From Pseudomonadota bacterium (GTDB lineage Bacteria > Pseudomonadota > Gammaproteobacteria > Burkholderiales > Gallionellaceae): a DNA stretch of 64,000 nt. A model generated the notes under the pieces. The model ran no database searches. It was given only the letters and a program-made list of their open reading frames with translations, and was not told where the DNA came from. Shown one piece after another: positions 35,387 through 42,281 of the stretch; position 1 is the first letter of the stretch, and every line of letters starts with the position of its first letter. The DNA is taken from assembly GCA_021821945.1 (NCBI GenBank), contig JAJZTF010000007.1, positions 62,001 through 126,000 of the forward strand, written 5' to 3'. A program made the translations under genes and the position numbers.

Positions 35387-36793
35387 TTAACGCTCGTATT
35401 GCAACTCATGAGGCATGCGGCCTGCAGGGATCACCGTACCTTTTCTGGCAGTCATCCACATGTTGTAGAGCCACATCGTATTGCCGGTGAACACCAGCGT
35501 ACCTCCGAGCCAACGCGCGATCATGTAGGGATGTTCGGCAATGACCACATCGATGTATGGAACTTCATAAATCTTGCCAGCACCCTGGATCAGACCTGCG
35601 ATCGTCATCGAGACCCAGTAGGTCGTGAAGCCGACGAGCAAGAGCCAGAAGTGCATGTTTGCGAGCTTCAGGGAATAAAGCTTGCGGTTCAGCAGGGTTT
35701 GCAGACCGAGATACACGGCAGCAGCCTCAAGGAAGGTGGAGAAGCCCAGGAGCGCCAGGTGCGCGTGAGCAACGATCCAGCCAGTTCCGTGGATGTACCA
35801 GTTGATCGCGCGAGTCTGCTGGAAGCCGCCCTGCATGTTCAGGGGGATCGCCATCAGACAGCCGGTGATCGTGAAGCGCACTTCCACGTTCTCGACGAAC
35901 ATGTGCCACTTGCCCTTCATCGTCAGCATGATGTTGGACACGAAAGCGATCGCGGGAACCAGGATCAGCACGCCCTCAACCGATGCAAAGGACTTCAGCC
36001 ACTCTGGCAGAGGTGCGGACATCAGGTGATGCGCTGCAGGTGTCGAGTAGAACACGACCACGGACCAGAAGTGCAGGTGGCCGATGCGGTGCGAATACAG
36101 AGGATTGCCCGTGATCTTGGGGATCGTGTAATAGGCGATCGCAGCTGCAACGGGCGTGATCCAGAGACCCAGCACGTTATGAGCAAACCACCATGTCAGA
36201 TAGGCTTCCGTCAGACCGGTCAGATGGAAGAACTCGGGAGAGTTGCCCACCAGGAACACGATGATGACCATGAAGGTCGCCGCCGCGAAGAACCAGTTCG
36301 TGGTGTAGATACCCTGGGTGCGGCGGTTCAGTATCGTCATCCACACGTTCACGCCCAGAGGAATGAACACGAAGCTTGCGAGATACAGATCCACAGGCCA
36401 AGGGAAGTCCGAATACTCGCGACCCGATGTGATGCCTGCCCACAGCACGGTCAGACCGACCAGCAGGCCGACGTTCCACAGCATGCAGTTCCAGATGCCC
36501 AGTTTTTCCGACCAGAGCTTGTTGTTGCCAAGCGCCGGCGTGATGTACATCATGGCCATCGCAAACGCCATCGATATCCATCCGAAGATAACTGCCAGCA
36601 CATGCACCTGGCGCATATGGCCGAATGCAAAGTACATGTCACCCGTGACAAAGTCGGGAAATGCGAGCTTGGCCGCATTGAAAGACCCCAGCCCGGTTCC
36701 GATGACGAACCAGATGATTGATGAGAAACCAAAGAATACCGCCGATGCTCCCGACGGAATATCCTCATTCTTGGCCATTAGATATTTAAACAT
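35387..36793 (-). CDS. Divergent cbb3-like heme-copper oxidase catalytic subunit (CcoN-like)
   Basis: A 468-aa protein with 12 predicted helices. CuB ligands: His205 (WWFAHNVLG) and His255-His256 (PAAHHL). Tyr249 sits six residues before the HH pair, as the cross-linked tyrosine of C-family oxygen reductases does, and unlike NorB. Heme ligands: His64 (RQVHV; His59 is near) and His343/His345 in WIVAHAHLALLGF. The glutamate of the cbb3 STFEGP motif is replaced (LNMQGGFQ), and the TM-X region (INWYIHGTGW) looks more NorB-like. So it is an atypical member, most likely an O2 reductase. GGGGGT precedes the ATG. Confidence 0.9.
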   Translation of the reverse strand: MFKYLMAKNEDIPSGASAVFFGFSSIIWFVIGTGLGSFNAAKLAFPDFVTGDMYFAFGHMRQVHVLAVIFGWISMAFAMAMMYITPALGNNKLWSEKLGIWNCMLWNVGLLVGLTVLWAGITSGREYSDFPWPVDLYLASFVFIPLGVNVWMTILNRRTQGIYTTNWFFAAATFMVIIVFLVGNSPEFFHLTGLTEAYLTWWFAHNVLGLWITPVAAAIAYYTIPKITGNPLYSHRIGHLHFWSVVVFYSTPAAHHLMSAPLPEWLKSFASVEGVLILVPAIAFVSNIMLTMKGKWHMFVENVEVRFTITGCLMAIPLNMQGGFQQTRAINWYIHGTGWIVAHAHLALLGFSTFLEAAAVYLGLQTLLNRKLYSLKLANMHFWLLLVGFTTYWVSMTIAGLIQGAGKIYEVPYIDVVIAEHPYMIARWLGGTLVFTGNTMWLYNMWMTARKGTVIPAGRMPHELQYER

Positions 36794-36821
36794 GCGCTAC
36801 CCCCTTAATTCAAAAGAACAC

Positions 36822-36932
36822 TCAGTGTTGATTGTTACTGTTTTTGTTTTCATGCGGTATCAATATATACCACGACAGCAACATGCTAGAAAACGCAAGC
36901 AGAACACCCAATGAACCGGCAATCAAAGCCAT
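36822..36932 (-). CDS. Single-helix miniprotein, 36 aa, just upstream of the oxidase
   Basis: Reads MALIAGSLGVLLAFSSMLLS followed by WYILIPHENKNSNNQH: one membrane helix and a polar tail. GGGGGAT precedes the ATG. It lies 28 bases before the CcoN-like start, in the operon beginning at 37260. Position and size suggest a CcoQ/CcoM-like small subunit of the oxidase. Confidence 0.7.
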   Translation of the reverse strand: MALIAGSLGVLLAFSSMLLSWYILIPHENKNSNNQH

Positions 36933-36978
36933 AGCCTATCCCCCATATTTAAGATAAAAAGCAAATCGACAAACCGAA

Positions 36979-37260
36979 TCAAGCGGCGGCCTGCTCCCAT
37001 TTTTCGTGACGACCGAGCGCTACGATCATGATCAGGCAGAAAGCCACACCGAATACGATCATCGCCCAATCGATGAAGCCTGTGAAAGTGCTCGGATCGT
37101 ACGCCGTGCCATTGATGCCGCCCCAGTTTTCAAAACCACCGCGCCCCATCAGACACATCAGCGTTGCACCAAACACGCTGCCATTCCCCATACCCGTCAG
37201 CATGCCGCCGATCAGAATCAACCAGAAAGACCGAAGTTTCAAAGGCTTTTTCGTACTCAT
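36979..37260 (-). CDS. Small two-helix membrane protein, first gene of the oxidase operon
   Basis: A 93-aa protein: basic N-terminus (STKKPLKLRS), helix FWLILIGGMLTGMGNGSVFG, a Gly/Asn-rich loop (GRGGFENWGGINGTAYDPST) and helix WAMIVFGVAFCLIMIVAL. A G-rich ribosome site (GGGGGG) precedes the ATG. I recognise no family. It is transcribed ahead of the 36-aa and CcoN-like genes. Confidence 0.78.
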   Translation of the reverse strand: MSTKKPLKLRSFWLILIGGMLTGMGNGSVFGATLMCLMGRGGFENWGGINGTAYDPSTFTGFIDWAMIVFGVAFCLIMIVALGRHEKWEQAAA

Positions 37261-37391
37261 GTACCCCCCACGCTATTAATTATTAATTCCCCAAGGCAAG
37301 ACCAGCTTCAATCCGTCAGCCCGCCTTAACCATCCATACCGTTTGCGCATCCAAGCCGCCCCACACCATGGTCCAGCTTAAACAGTGGCGG

Positions 37392-37421
37392 ATGTTACTG
37401 ATTGCGTCTTCAGCTTGTCAA
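37392..37421 (-). promoter_or_regulatory. Candidate sigma-70 promoter of the oxidase operon
   Basis: On the minus strand TTGACA (37421-37416) is followed after 18 bases by TAACAT (37397-37392). This would give an untranslated leader of about 125 bases ahead of the 93-aa gene. The -35 box is perfect, the -10 box weak, as for an activated promoter. Confidence 0.45.
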
Positions 37422-37533
37422 GGGAGGTTTCCCGCCAGGCCTCATGTTACCAGCCCCAAAACAGTGTGCATCGTTCTCCGAATCACCCAATTTGACTATG
37501 CATCTAAGGCATTACAACCCCACCCCAACCGGA

Positions 37534-37553
37534 AGATTAATTATATTTAATCT
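37534..37553. repeat. AT-rich inverted repeat with T-run
   Basis: AGATTAA-TTATAT-TTAATCT, 7-bp arms, then CCATCTTTTTT on the plus strand. It could be a regulator site or a weak terminator. Confidence 0.35.
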
Positions 37554-37650
37554 CCATCTTTTTTCCTCCACGTGAGGTACGGATCACTTTGCACATTTTG
37601 AAGCGGCCATCCGCCACGCTTTTTTACCAGCGCCCGATCCCTCGGAGCTC

Positions 37651-37682
37651 ATTTGACATCGTCAAATATTTGCGCTTATTAT
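37651..37682 (+). promoter_or_regulatory. Strong sigma-70 promoter with palindromic operator for the 72-aa peptide gene
   Basis: TTGACA (37654-37659), 17 bases, TATTAT (37677-37682). The perfect palindrome ATTTGAC-ATC-GTCAAAT (37651-37667) covers the -35 box, so a bound repressor would block polymerase. The core TTGA-N5-TCAA is one base shorter than an FNR/DNR box (TTGA-N6-TCAA), so a standard FNR assignment does not hold. Confidence 0.65.
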
Positions 37683-37751
37683 CACTTCGTGGTTTTCACG
37701 AGTGCCACTCACAGTTTACTTTTCATAACGCTTTTCACGGGGTAGATAAAA

Positions 37752-37970
37752 ATGGATTCAAAAGACATACACGCAGAAAAAGAAGCCAAACTGAAAGAAT
37801 TGCAAGCTCAGGAAGAAAAGTTGAAGGAACTGCAAACCGATCTGGCCAAGCTGAATGCCAAGATCAAAAATCACGAACAGCTCTCTCCTGAAGATACCAA
37901 GTTTGTCAGCGAACTCGGATGGATCAGCGCCCTTTCCGTGACCATCGCCGCCATCGCCGCAAGCATGTAA
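37752..37970 (+). CDS. 72-aa coiled-coil/single-helix membrane peptide (ELGW family)
   Basis: The first 45 residues are a charged heptad-like helix (EKEAKLKELQAQEEKLKELQ), followed by LSPEDTKFVSELGWISAL and a hydrophobic end SVTIAAIAASM. The C-terminal part matches the 55-aa peptide at 54780-54947 (MSKDDVKFIGELGWLSAAAV). It has its own consensus promoter and a GGGG ribosome site, which suggests high expression. No known family is recognised. A tail-anchored regulatory or complex-associated peptide is plausible. Confidence 0.8.
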   Translation: MDSKDIHAEKEAKLKELQAQEEKLKELQTDLAKLNAKIKNHEQLSPEDTKFVSELGWISALSVTIAAIAASM

Positions 37971-38024
37971 TTTTTTGCAGCCAAGAGATTAAATATTTTT
38001 AAGCATTTGACAGGACCGCTTTCA

Positions 38025-38053
38025 TTGCGCCTGCATGCTTGAACCGTTATACT
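38025..38053 (+). promoter_or_regulatory. Promoter of the 36-aa peptide gene
   Basis: TTGCGC (38025-38030), 17 bases, TATACT (38048-38053); predicted leader of about 55 bases to the ATG at 38114. The good -10 and exact spacing support it. Confidence 0.5.
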
Positions 38054-38113
38054 GAAAAATGCAGGGGCGACATTTTCCGCTCCTCGGAATAAACATTTTA
38101 CTGGGGGAATAAC

Positions 38114-38224
38114 ATGCCAATCGAACTTCTCGTACCAATCGGAATATTTCTTGCAGGCATCATCATTGCCGTCAAACTCGCCGGCACCGGTGTGGATCTG
38201 CTCGTCGAAAACAGCAAGAAATAA
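38114..38224 (+). CDS. Single-helix miniprotein, 36 aa, monocistronic
   Basis: Reads MPIELLVPIGIFLAGIIIAV then KLAGTGVDLLVENSKK: one strongly hydrophobic helix and a charged tail. A GGGGGA ribosome site lies 7 bases before the ATG. It has its own promoter and a rho-independent terminator, so this is an independent gene, not a fragment. No family is recognised. Its surroundings (heme-copper genes) suggest a small respiratory subunit. Confidence 0.75.
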   Translation: MPIELLVPIGIFLAGIIIAVKLAGTGVDLLVENSKK

Positions 38225-38258
38225 CAGGCAGTCCTTCCAGACTGCATGAGTAAAGTGT

Positions 38259-38282
38259 CCGGCAAATGCCGGGCATTTTTTT
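38259..38282 (+). terminator. Rho-independent terminator after the 36-aa peptide gene
   Basis: CCGGC-AAAT-GCCGG stem-loop (38259-38272) followed by GCA and seven T. It ends the transcript of the peptide at 38114. Confidence 0.75.
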
Positions 38283-38292
38283 CCGGCCTACA

Positions 38293-38320
38293 TTGCCTGA
38301 ACAACACTTGCTCTTATAAG
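38293..38320 (+). promoter_or_regulatory. Candidate promoter of the half-oxidase gene, near-leaderless
   Basis: TTGCCT (38293-38298), 16 bases, TATAAG (38315-38320). Transcription would begin only a few bases before the ATG at 38330, and no ribosome site is visible there. Confidence 0.4.
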
Positions 38321-38329
38321 ACATACTTC

Positions 38330-38851
38330 ATGAGCTCTGCCTCTACGCAACAACCCCTGCTGAAATTTCTGCTGTTTTCCGCGTTTTCATTTTTTGTCGG
38401 CACCGTGCACGGCATGCTGCAAGTGATGCCGCCGATACGCGCATGGCTGGACTCCATAGGCAGCCCATACGGCGGCCCAGGCCACATGATAGACCCCTTG
38501 GCTCATGCCCACATGAATCTGGTCGGCGGCGTCGTGCTGCTCGCAATGGGCGTGACCTATTATCTTGTCCCGGTCTTCACATCGAAAAAGCTTTATTCGA
38601 CAAGGCTGCTCAATCACACCTTCTGGTGGGTCAGCATAGGGGTCTACAGCTTTTACATCATACAGATGGTCTTCGGGATCTGGGAGGGGATGCTGCTGCA
38701 CTCCGATCCGCTGAAAATTCCCTCGGTGCACCGCTTCTACGGCCCGCTGATTGCAGTCTCAGGCACCGCGATGCTGGTCGGCTTCACGACCTATCTAGCC
38801 AACCTCCTGCTCACCGTGTTCAAGGGGCAGCCTAATCCACCGAGAGGGTGA
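38330..38851 (+). CDS. 'Half' heme-copper subunit I protein (C-terminal helices only)
   Basis: A 173-aa protein with about five helices. LAHAHMNLVGGVVLLAMGV (His59, His61) matches the TM-X heme-ligand motif of the CcoN-like protein (VAHAHLALLGF), and KKLYSTRLLNHTFWW matches its RKLYSLKLANMHFWL. The CuB ligands of helices VI and VII are absent because that half is missing. It could bind heme but not a CuB centre. The upstream in-frame ATG at 38246 runs into the terminator, so 38330 is preferred. Its 3' end overlaps the convergent lipoprotein gene by 20 bases. Confidence 0.85.
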   Translation: MSSASTQQPLLKFLLFSAFSFFVGTVHGMLQVMPPIRAWLDSIGSPYGGPGHMIDPLAHAHMNLVGGVVLLAMGVTYYLVPVFTSKKLYSTRLLNHTFWWVSIGVYSFYIIQMVFGIWEGMLLHSDPLKIPSVHRFYGPLIAVSGTAMLVGFTTYLANLLLTVFKGQPNPPRG

Positions 38852-39212
38852 CCGGGAATTCCAGTATCTTCTCCCGCTCCCCCTGCTGGATCTTCACCCT
38901 TATCACCGCTTTATTTCCGTTTCCGAGATCGACGGCCCGGCGATAGACTCCGATGAATCCATCCTGGATTGCCTGCACCCAGGGCAGCGTTTCATCCCCT
39001 CGCAGATAGATCGTCAGATCGGATACCGGCCTGCCTCTTGGACCTGTTGCGATGACCACCACGTCCGACATTCCGGGAAGAGGGGGATTGGGGTGCGTCT
39101 CTATCCTGACATCCACGTCATTCCAGTGCTGCACTGGGATCGATATCTGGCCCCCGCCGGAATCGCAAGCCGCAAGCATCCAGAGCAGACCGAAGAGCAG
39201 CAGTCTTTTCAT
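38832..39212 (-). CDS. Small lipoprotein (unknown)
   Basis: A 126-aa precursor with a signal and lipobox LLWMLAAC (MKRLLLFGLLWMLAACDSGG). The mature part is beta-rich (DVDVRIETHPNPPLPGMSDV, RGRPVSDLTIYLRGD), resembling an Ig-like FixH/YtkA-type domain, though the match is only by appearance. It is the last gene of the 41300-to-38832 operon, 46 bases after the 154-aa gene. Confidence 0.75.
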   Translation of the reverse strand: MKRLLLFGLLWMLAACDSGGGQISIPVQHWNDVDVRIETHPNPPLPGMSDVVVIATGPRGRPVSDLTIYLRGDETLPWVQAIQDGFIGVYRRAVDLGNGNKAVIRVKIQQGEREKILEFPVTLSVD

Positions 39213-39258
39213 CTGTATGCGCCGACAAGCGACAGCGAGCAATCTCTATTCCAGCCTA

Positions 39259-39723
39259 TCATTTCGGCTGGCATTGCTTCTTGAACGCATCCCGGGCGGA
39301 AGCGAACCTGTCCTCGTCCGGAAACTGCCCCTTGTGGAACACGAATTGCAGCAGTTTCCCGCTTCCATCCTGGCCCGACAGACCGAAGGATTTCCCCGCA
39401 TAGTCGGGGAAATACCTGAGATTCTTCACAAGATCTATCCTCACCCCGTTTTTCTGGATGAGGCCAACGCCCTGCTCCCCCACCATGAGGGCCACGGGTG
39501 CCGAGGGAAGCAACATCAGCCTGGTCTTGAATACCCTGTTGAAACCTGCAATGAAGAAGAAGCAGGTCAGAAAGAACAGCAGATAACTCGTGTTGTGCTC
39601 GTTTCCATACCAGAGGCTTGCAGAAATGGAACCCAGCGCCACCACGGTCGGAACATAAAGCAGGAGATCCCAGACCATCCCGCGGCGATCTGCGACCAGA
39701 TCGAATTTCACAGCCTCTTTCAT
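39259..39723 (-). CDS. Membrane protein with two helices and soluble C-terminus (unknown)
   Basis: A 154-aa protein: helices LLLYVPTVVALGSISASLWYG and YLLFFLTCFFFIAGFNRVF, then a soluble domain (VGLIQKNGVRIDLVKNLRYF ... KLLQFVFHKGQFPDEDRFA) that looks like a small PH-like beta domain. Function unknown. It is between the thioredoxin-like and lipoprotein genes in the same operon. Confidence 0.72.
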   Translation of the reverse strand: MKEAVKFDLVADRRGMVWDLLLYVPTVVALGSISASLWYGNEHNTSYLLFFLTCFFFIAGFNRVFKTRLMLLPSAPVALMVGEQGVGLIQKNGVRIDLVKNLRYFPDYAGKSFGLSGQDGSGKLLQFVFHKGQFPDEDRFASARDAFKKQCQPK

Positions 39724-39737
39724 TGATATGCCCGTTG

Positions 39738-40226
39738 CTAAAGGATAACCTTGATTGCGCCATCCAGCTCGCCGGAAAGCATGCGGCCCGCCTGCTCGAA
39801 ACGGACTATGCCGTTTTTGTCTATGATGAAGGTCCAGGGGTCGCCCATCACGTTGTACGCCCTGTAGGCCTGGGGATTCTCATACTGGTCTATGTGTATG
39901 AAAATGATTCTGTCCTGATATTTCTCGAGCATCCCCTGCAGCATCTGCAGCTGCTGGTCGCAATTCGTGCAATGCCCCGGTGTTGCGAATTCAAGCACGA
40001 CAGGCTTGCCGCTCTGAAGCGCCTTATCTATCGAATACTTGTACATCCTTGGATCGGGCTGCCGGTAGGTCGTGAGCTTGCTGAGATTGCCACCGACATC
40101 CGAAAGCGTCTTGGTAGGCAGGCTGGGCGCTTTCGATCCGACATTGAATCCCGAGGACAGACGCTGCTCCCCGCAGCCTGCAATCAGGCCCAGAATCAGG
40201 ATACCGGCAACCCACGCATGTTTCAT
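39738..40226 (-). CDS. Thioredoxin-fold lipoprotein
   Basis: A 162-aa precursor: lipobox GLIAGC (Cys18), then a thioredoxin fold with GKPVVLEFATPGHCTNCDQQ and a cis-Pro type segment MGDPWTFIIDKNG. The active site is CTNC rather than CGPC. Such proteins act in thiol exchange for cytochrome c or copper-site assembly. The ATG overlaps the stop of the half-oxidase gene (ATGA). Confidence 0.85.
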   Translation of the reverse strand: MKHAWVAGILILGLIAGCGEQRLSSGFNVGSKAPSLPTKTLSDVGGNLSKLTTYRQPDPRMYKYSIDKALQSGKPVVLEFATPGHCTNCDQQLQMLQGMLEKYQDRIIFIHIDQYENPQAYRAYNVMGDPWTFIIDKNGIVRFEQAGRMLSGELDGAIKVIL

Positions 40227-40741
40227 TTCGGCCTCTGCCATCCGCACTTGGTCGTCTTGTACAGATTGTAACCCCAGATGATGTTGGCCGTGAGCACCAG
40301 GATGCCGAATATGCCGACGAGCGCCATGAAGCTGTTGACCATTCTTTCCGCATCCGGCCCTTCGACCAGTCCACCCGCAAGGCCCGCCATCAGGAAGAAC
40401 ACAACCATGCCCAGAAGGCCGAAGTTGTGCATCCAGAAATGCACCTTGACCAGCTTGAGGCTCCAAATCTGCCTCATCGAAACGGTGGGCACCACGTAAT
40501 ACAGCGATGCGAATATCGCCATTTCCACCCAGCCCAGGAGATTGATGTGGCCGTGCGCCAGCGTGATCAGCCGCCCATGCGCGCTGTAGTCGACAAAATG
40601 GCGATATGCCGGGATGCCGCCCATGATCGCACCCCATGAAAATCCCACGATGCTGTATATGATGCAGGCGTAGACGAACCAGATTACGTATTTCCTGTAC
40701 TCCGCCGCTTCTGCCGGCGTATGTTCAATGCTTTGCATCAT
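40223..40741 (-). CDS. 'Half' heme-copper subunit I protein, second copy
   Basis: A 172-aa protein with about five helices. YSAHGRLITLAHGHINLLGW (His63, His65) matches the TM-X heme motif of NorB/CcoN proteins, and IWSLKLVKVHFWMHNFGLLG matches YSLKLANMHFWLLLVGFT of the CcoN-like protein. Helices carrying CuB ligands are missing. It is translated between a monoheme cytochrome c (17-base overlap) and a thioredoxin-like lipoprotein, so a heme b/heme c electron-transfer pair is plausible. Confidence 0.85.
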   Translation of the reverse strand: MMQSIEHTPAEAAEYRKYVIWFVYACIIYSIVGFSWGAIMGGIPAYRHFVDYSAHGRLITLAHGHINLLGWVEMAIFASLYYVVPTVSMRQIWSLKLVKVHFWMHNFGLLGMVVFFLMAGLAGGLVEGPDAERMVNSFMALVGIFGILVLTANIIWGYNLYKTTKCGWQRPK

Positions 40742-41300
40742 GCTGCTCCTCTTTGCCTTTCATCCAGTCACGTATGTCGGTGAAACTCGTCTTCCATCCC
40801 GCAGGCGTCCACATCTGGACCATCGCATCCACGAAGCTCGATTGCTCTTCGGGTGGCTCAAATGAAGACGAGGATCCCTGGTCGGCTTTCAATTCGGACA
40901 GGAAAACCGCCATGGAATGAAGTTCCGCATCGGGAAGATCGGAAACGTATGCCGCATCCTTTGGAGGATCACCGTGATCCAGCGTTCTTGCGCCATAGGT
41001 TTTTTCGGGATTCTTCAGAAAATTGTAGAAATAGGTCACGTCGTGCTTCGACCCGAGACCATCCAGACTCACCCCCATGCTGGTTCCGCTTCCCACCGCA
41101 TGATGGCATTCGTAGCATCCTCTTTGCTGATAGATGCCGTAACCCTTCTCCCCTTCCGCCGTAAACTCGTAATGCGTCAGTATGGGAAACAAAGGTTTGG
41201 CTGAATGATGCCTGATGGACTCAAGCGAAAAGAAGCTGATTATCGTAATGACAACCAGCAGGCCTATAATGCCAAAAAGAATTTTTTCGCCGAGCTTCAT
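40725..41300 (-). CDS. Membrane-anchored monoheme cytochrome c, paralogue
   Basis: A 191-aa protein with N-terminal anchor (ILFGIIGLLVVITIISFF) and heme motif CYECH at 62-66. The Met ligand is probably in the ELHSMAVFLSEL region. The opening MKLGEKILFGIIGLLVV resembles the cytochrome at 32384-32866. It begins the operon with the half-oxidase gene, and is separated from the cytochrome c4-like gene upstream by a strong terminator. Confidence 0.88.
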   Translation of the reverse strand: MKLGEKILFGIIGLLVVITIISFFSLESIRHHSAKPLFPILTHYEFTAEGEKGYGIYQQRGCYECHHAVGSGTSMGVSLDGLGSKHDVTYFYNFLKNPEKTYGARTLDHGDPPKDAAYVSDLPDAELHSMAVFLSELKADQGSSSSFEPPEEQSSFVDAMVQMWTPAGWKTSFTDIRDWMKGKEEQHDAKH

Positions 41301-41361
41301 CTATCACCAACCCTGCCCCTGAATTCATGGGGCGTCAAAACAACTGCAAAATCGTCTCACC

Positions 41362-41400
41362 AAAAAACAAATTCCAGCACCCATCCCTGGGTGCTGGAAT
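41362..41400 (-). terminator. Rho-independent terminator after the diheme cytochrome gene
   Basis: A perfect 13-bp stem (ATTCCAGCACCCA / TGGGTGCTGGAAT) with TCCC loop at 41371-41400, followed on the minus strand by TTGTTTTTT. It ends the cytochrome transcript and isolates the 41300 operon. Confidence 0.85.
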
Positions 41401-41411
41401 TCGAATGGATA

Positions 41412-42209
41412 TTACTTGGTGATCTTGACGTTCTTCATGACCATCTCGTTGTCGATCTCGTATCCATCGCCGGGCGTGCTGTCTTCAGCCTGGGAAAGAT
41501 AGGTTGCCGCATTGTTGATGTCGTCGTCGCTGAGATTCTTTGCGATCGCGCGCATCTGGCCAAGCGGATCATTGACACGTCCGTTGGCAGGATCGGCCTT
41601 GGGATCATTTGCTCCATTGCGCCAGTCATGCAACTGGTTGACGATGTAGACAAACTTCTGCTGCCCGATCTTTGGATAGACAGGATCCGCACCGCGGCCA
41701 TCGAAGCCATGGCAGGTCTGGCATGCCGAAACCTTGCTGCCGTAACGGACCAGTATCTTGCCCTTGTATGCCTCGCCAACCGGCTGGCCGGCAGCCTTAA
41801 GCGCCGCCAGATCGGACAGATCCGCCTTGCTTGGCTTGGGCAAGGAATTGACATAGGCAGCAACGTCGCGCTTTTCCTGCTCGGTAAGGGATTTCGCAAA
41901 GCCATTCATGGCCGCACCCAGACCCTGGGGCGTACGCTTGTCTTCCGCAAAATTGTTCAACTGCTTGACCACATATACGTATCCGATATTGGCCAGGCGG
42001 GGAGTGCCCATGTCGTCATTCCCCATTGCTTTTTCACCATGGCATGAACTGCAAGCCGGCACGCTGCCATCCGCCTTGCCGTTTGTAAAAATATTCTTGC
42101 CGTTCGTTATGTTTGCCGTGACTGGCGCGCCCTCTGCAAAACTAGCGCCTGAAAAAGCCAGCATGGTGGCGGTCCCCCAACACACCATTGCCAATTTGGA
42201 TAATCTAAG
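41412..42209 (-). CDS. Periplasmic diheme cytochrome c (c4-like)
   Basis: A 265-aa precursor with signal peptide (MLAFSGASFAEG) and two class I heme domains: CSSCH at 54-58 and CQTCH at 164-168. The doubled domain and length resemble cytochrome c4, known to feed cbb3 oxidases. The C-terminal tail (GYEIDNEMVMKNVKITK) is an addition. GGGGAGG precedes the ATG at 42209. A 34-aa peptide gene is 72 bases upstream on the same strand. Confidence 0.9.
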   Translation of the reverse strand, partial: LRLSKLAMVCWGTATMLAFSGASFAEGAPVTANITNGKNIFTNGKADGSVPACSSCHGEKAMGNDDMGTPRLANIGYVYVVKQLNNFAEDKRTPQGLGAAMNGFAKSLTEQEKRDVAAYVNSLPKPSKADLSDLAALKAAGQPVGEAYKGKILVRYGSKVSACQTCHGFDGRGADPVYPKIGQQKFVYIVNQLHDWRNGANDPKADPANGRVNDPLGQMRAIAKNLSDDDINNAATYLSQAEDSTPGDGYEIDNEMVMKNVKITK

Positions 42210-42281
42210 CATGCACCCCTCCCCCACTAAAAATTAACAATCCGCACGAAGTGCAGATAAATCATTCCTTGATATCGACTA

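Larger units (their letters stand above)
37261..37751. other. Long intergenic control region between the oxidase operon and the 72-aa peptide gene
   Basis: About 490 bases without a convincing gene. It holds candidate promoters for both directions (37392-37421 minus, 37654-37682 plus), an AT-rich inverted repeat (AGATTAA-N6-TTAATCT, 37534-37553) followed by a T-run, and a 17-bp palindrome over the plus -35 box. A 60-codon frame at 37368-37550 has no ribosome site or recognisable protein and was not called. Confidence 0.6.

Noticed and set aside
35387-36793. Nitric oxide reductase NorB as the identity of the 468-aa subunit
   Set aside because: TM-X motif is NorB-like and nsrR is near, but Tyr249 is kept six residues before the HH pair as in C-family oxygen reductases, and NorB has no such Tyr. 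A CcoO-like partner rather than NorC follows.
37368-37550. 60-codon plus-strand frame in the long intergenic region
   Set aside because: No ribosome site, no hydrophobic or conserved pattern, and it overlaps the likely minus-strand promoter.
37651-37667. FNR box
   Set aside because: Spacing is TTGA-N5-TCAA; FNR and DNR sites need six bases between, so it is kept only as a palindromic operator of unknown regulator.
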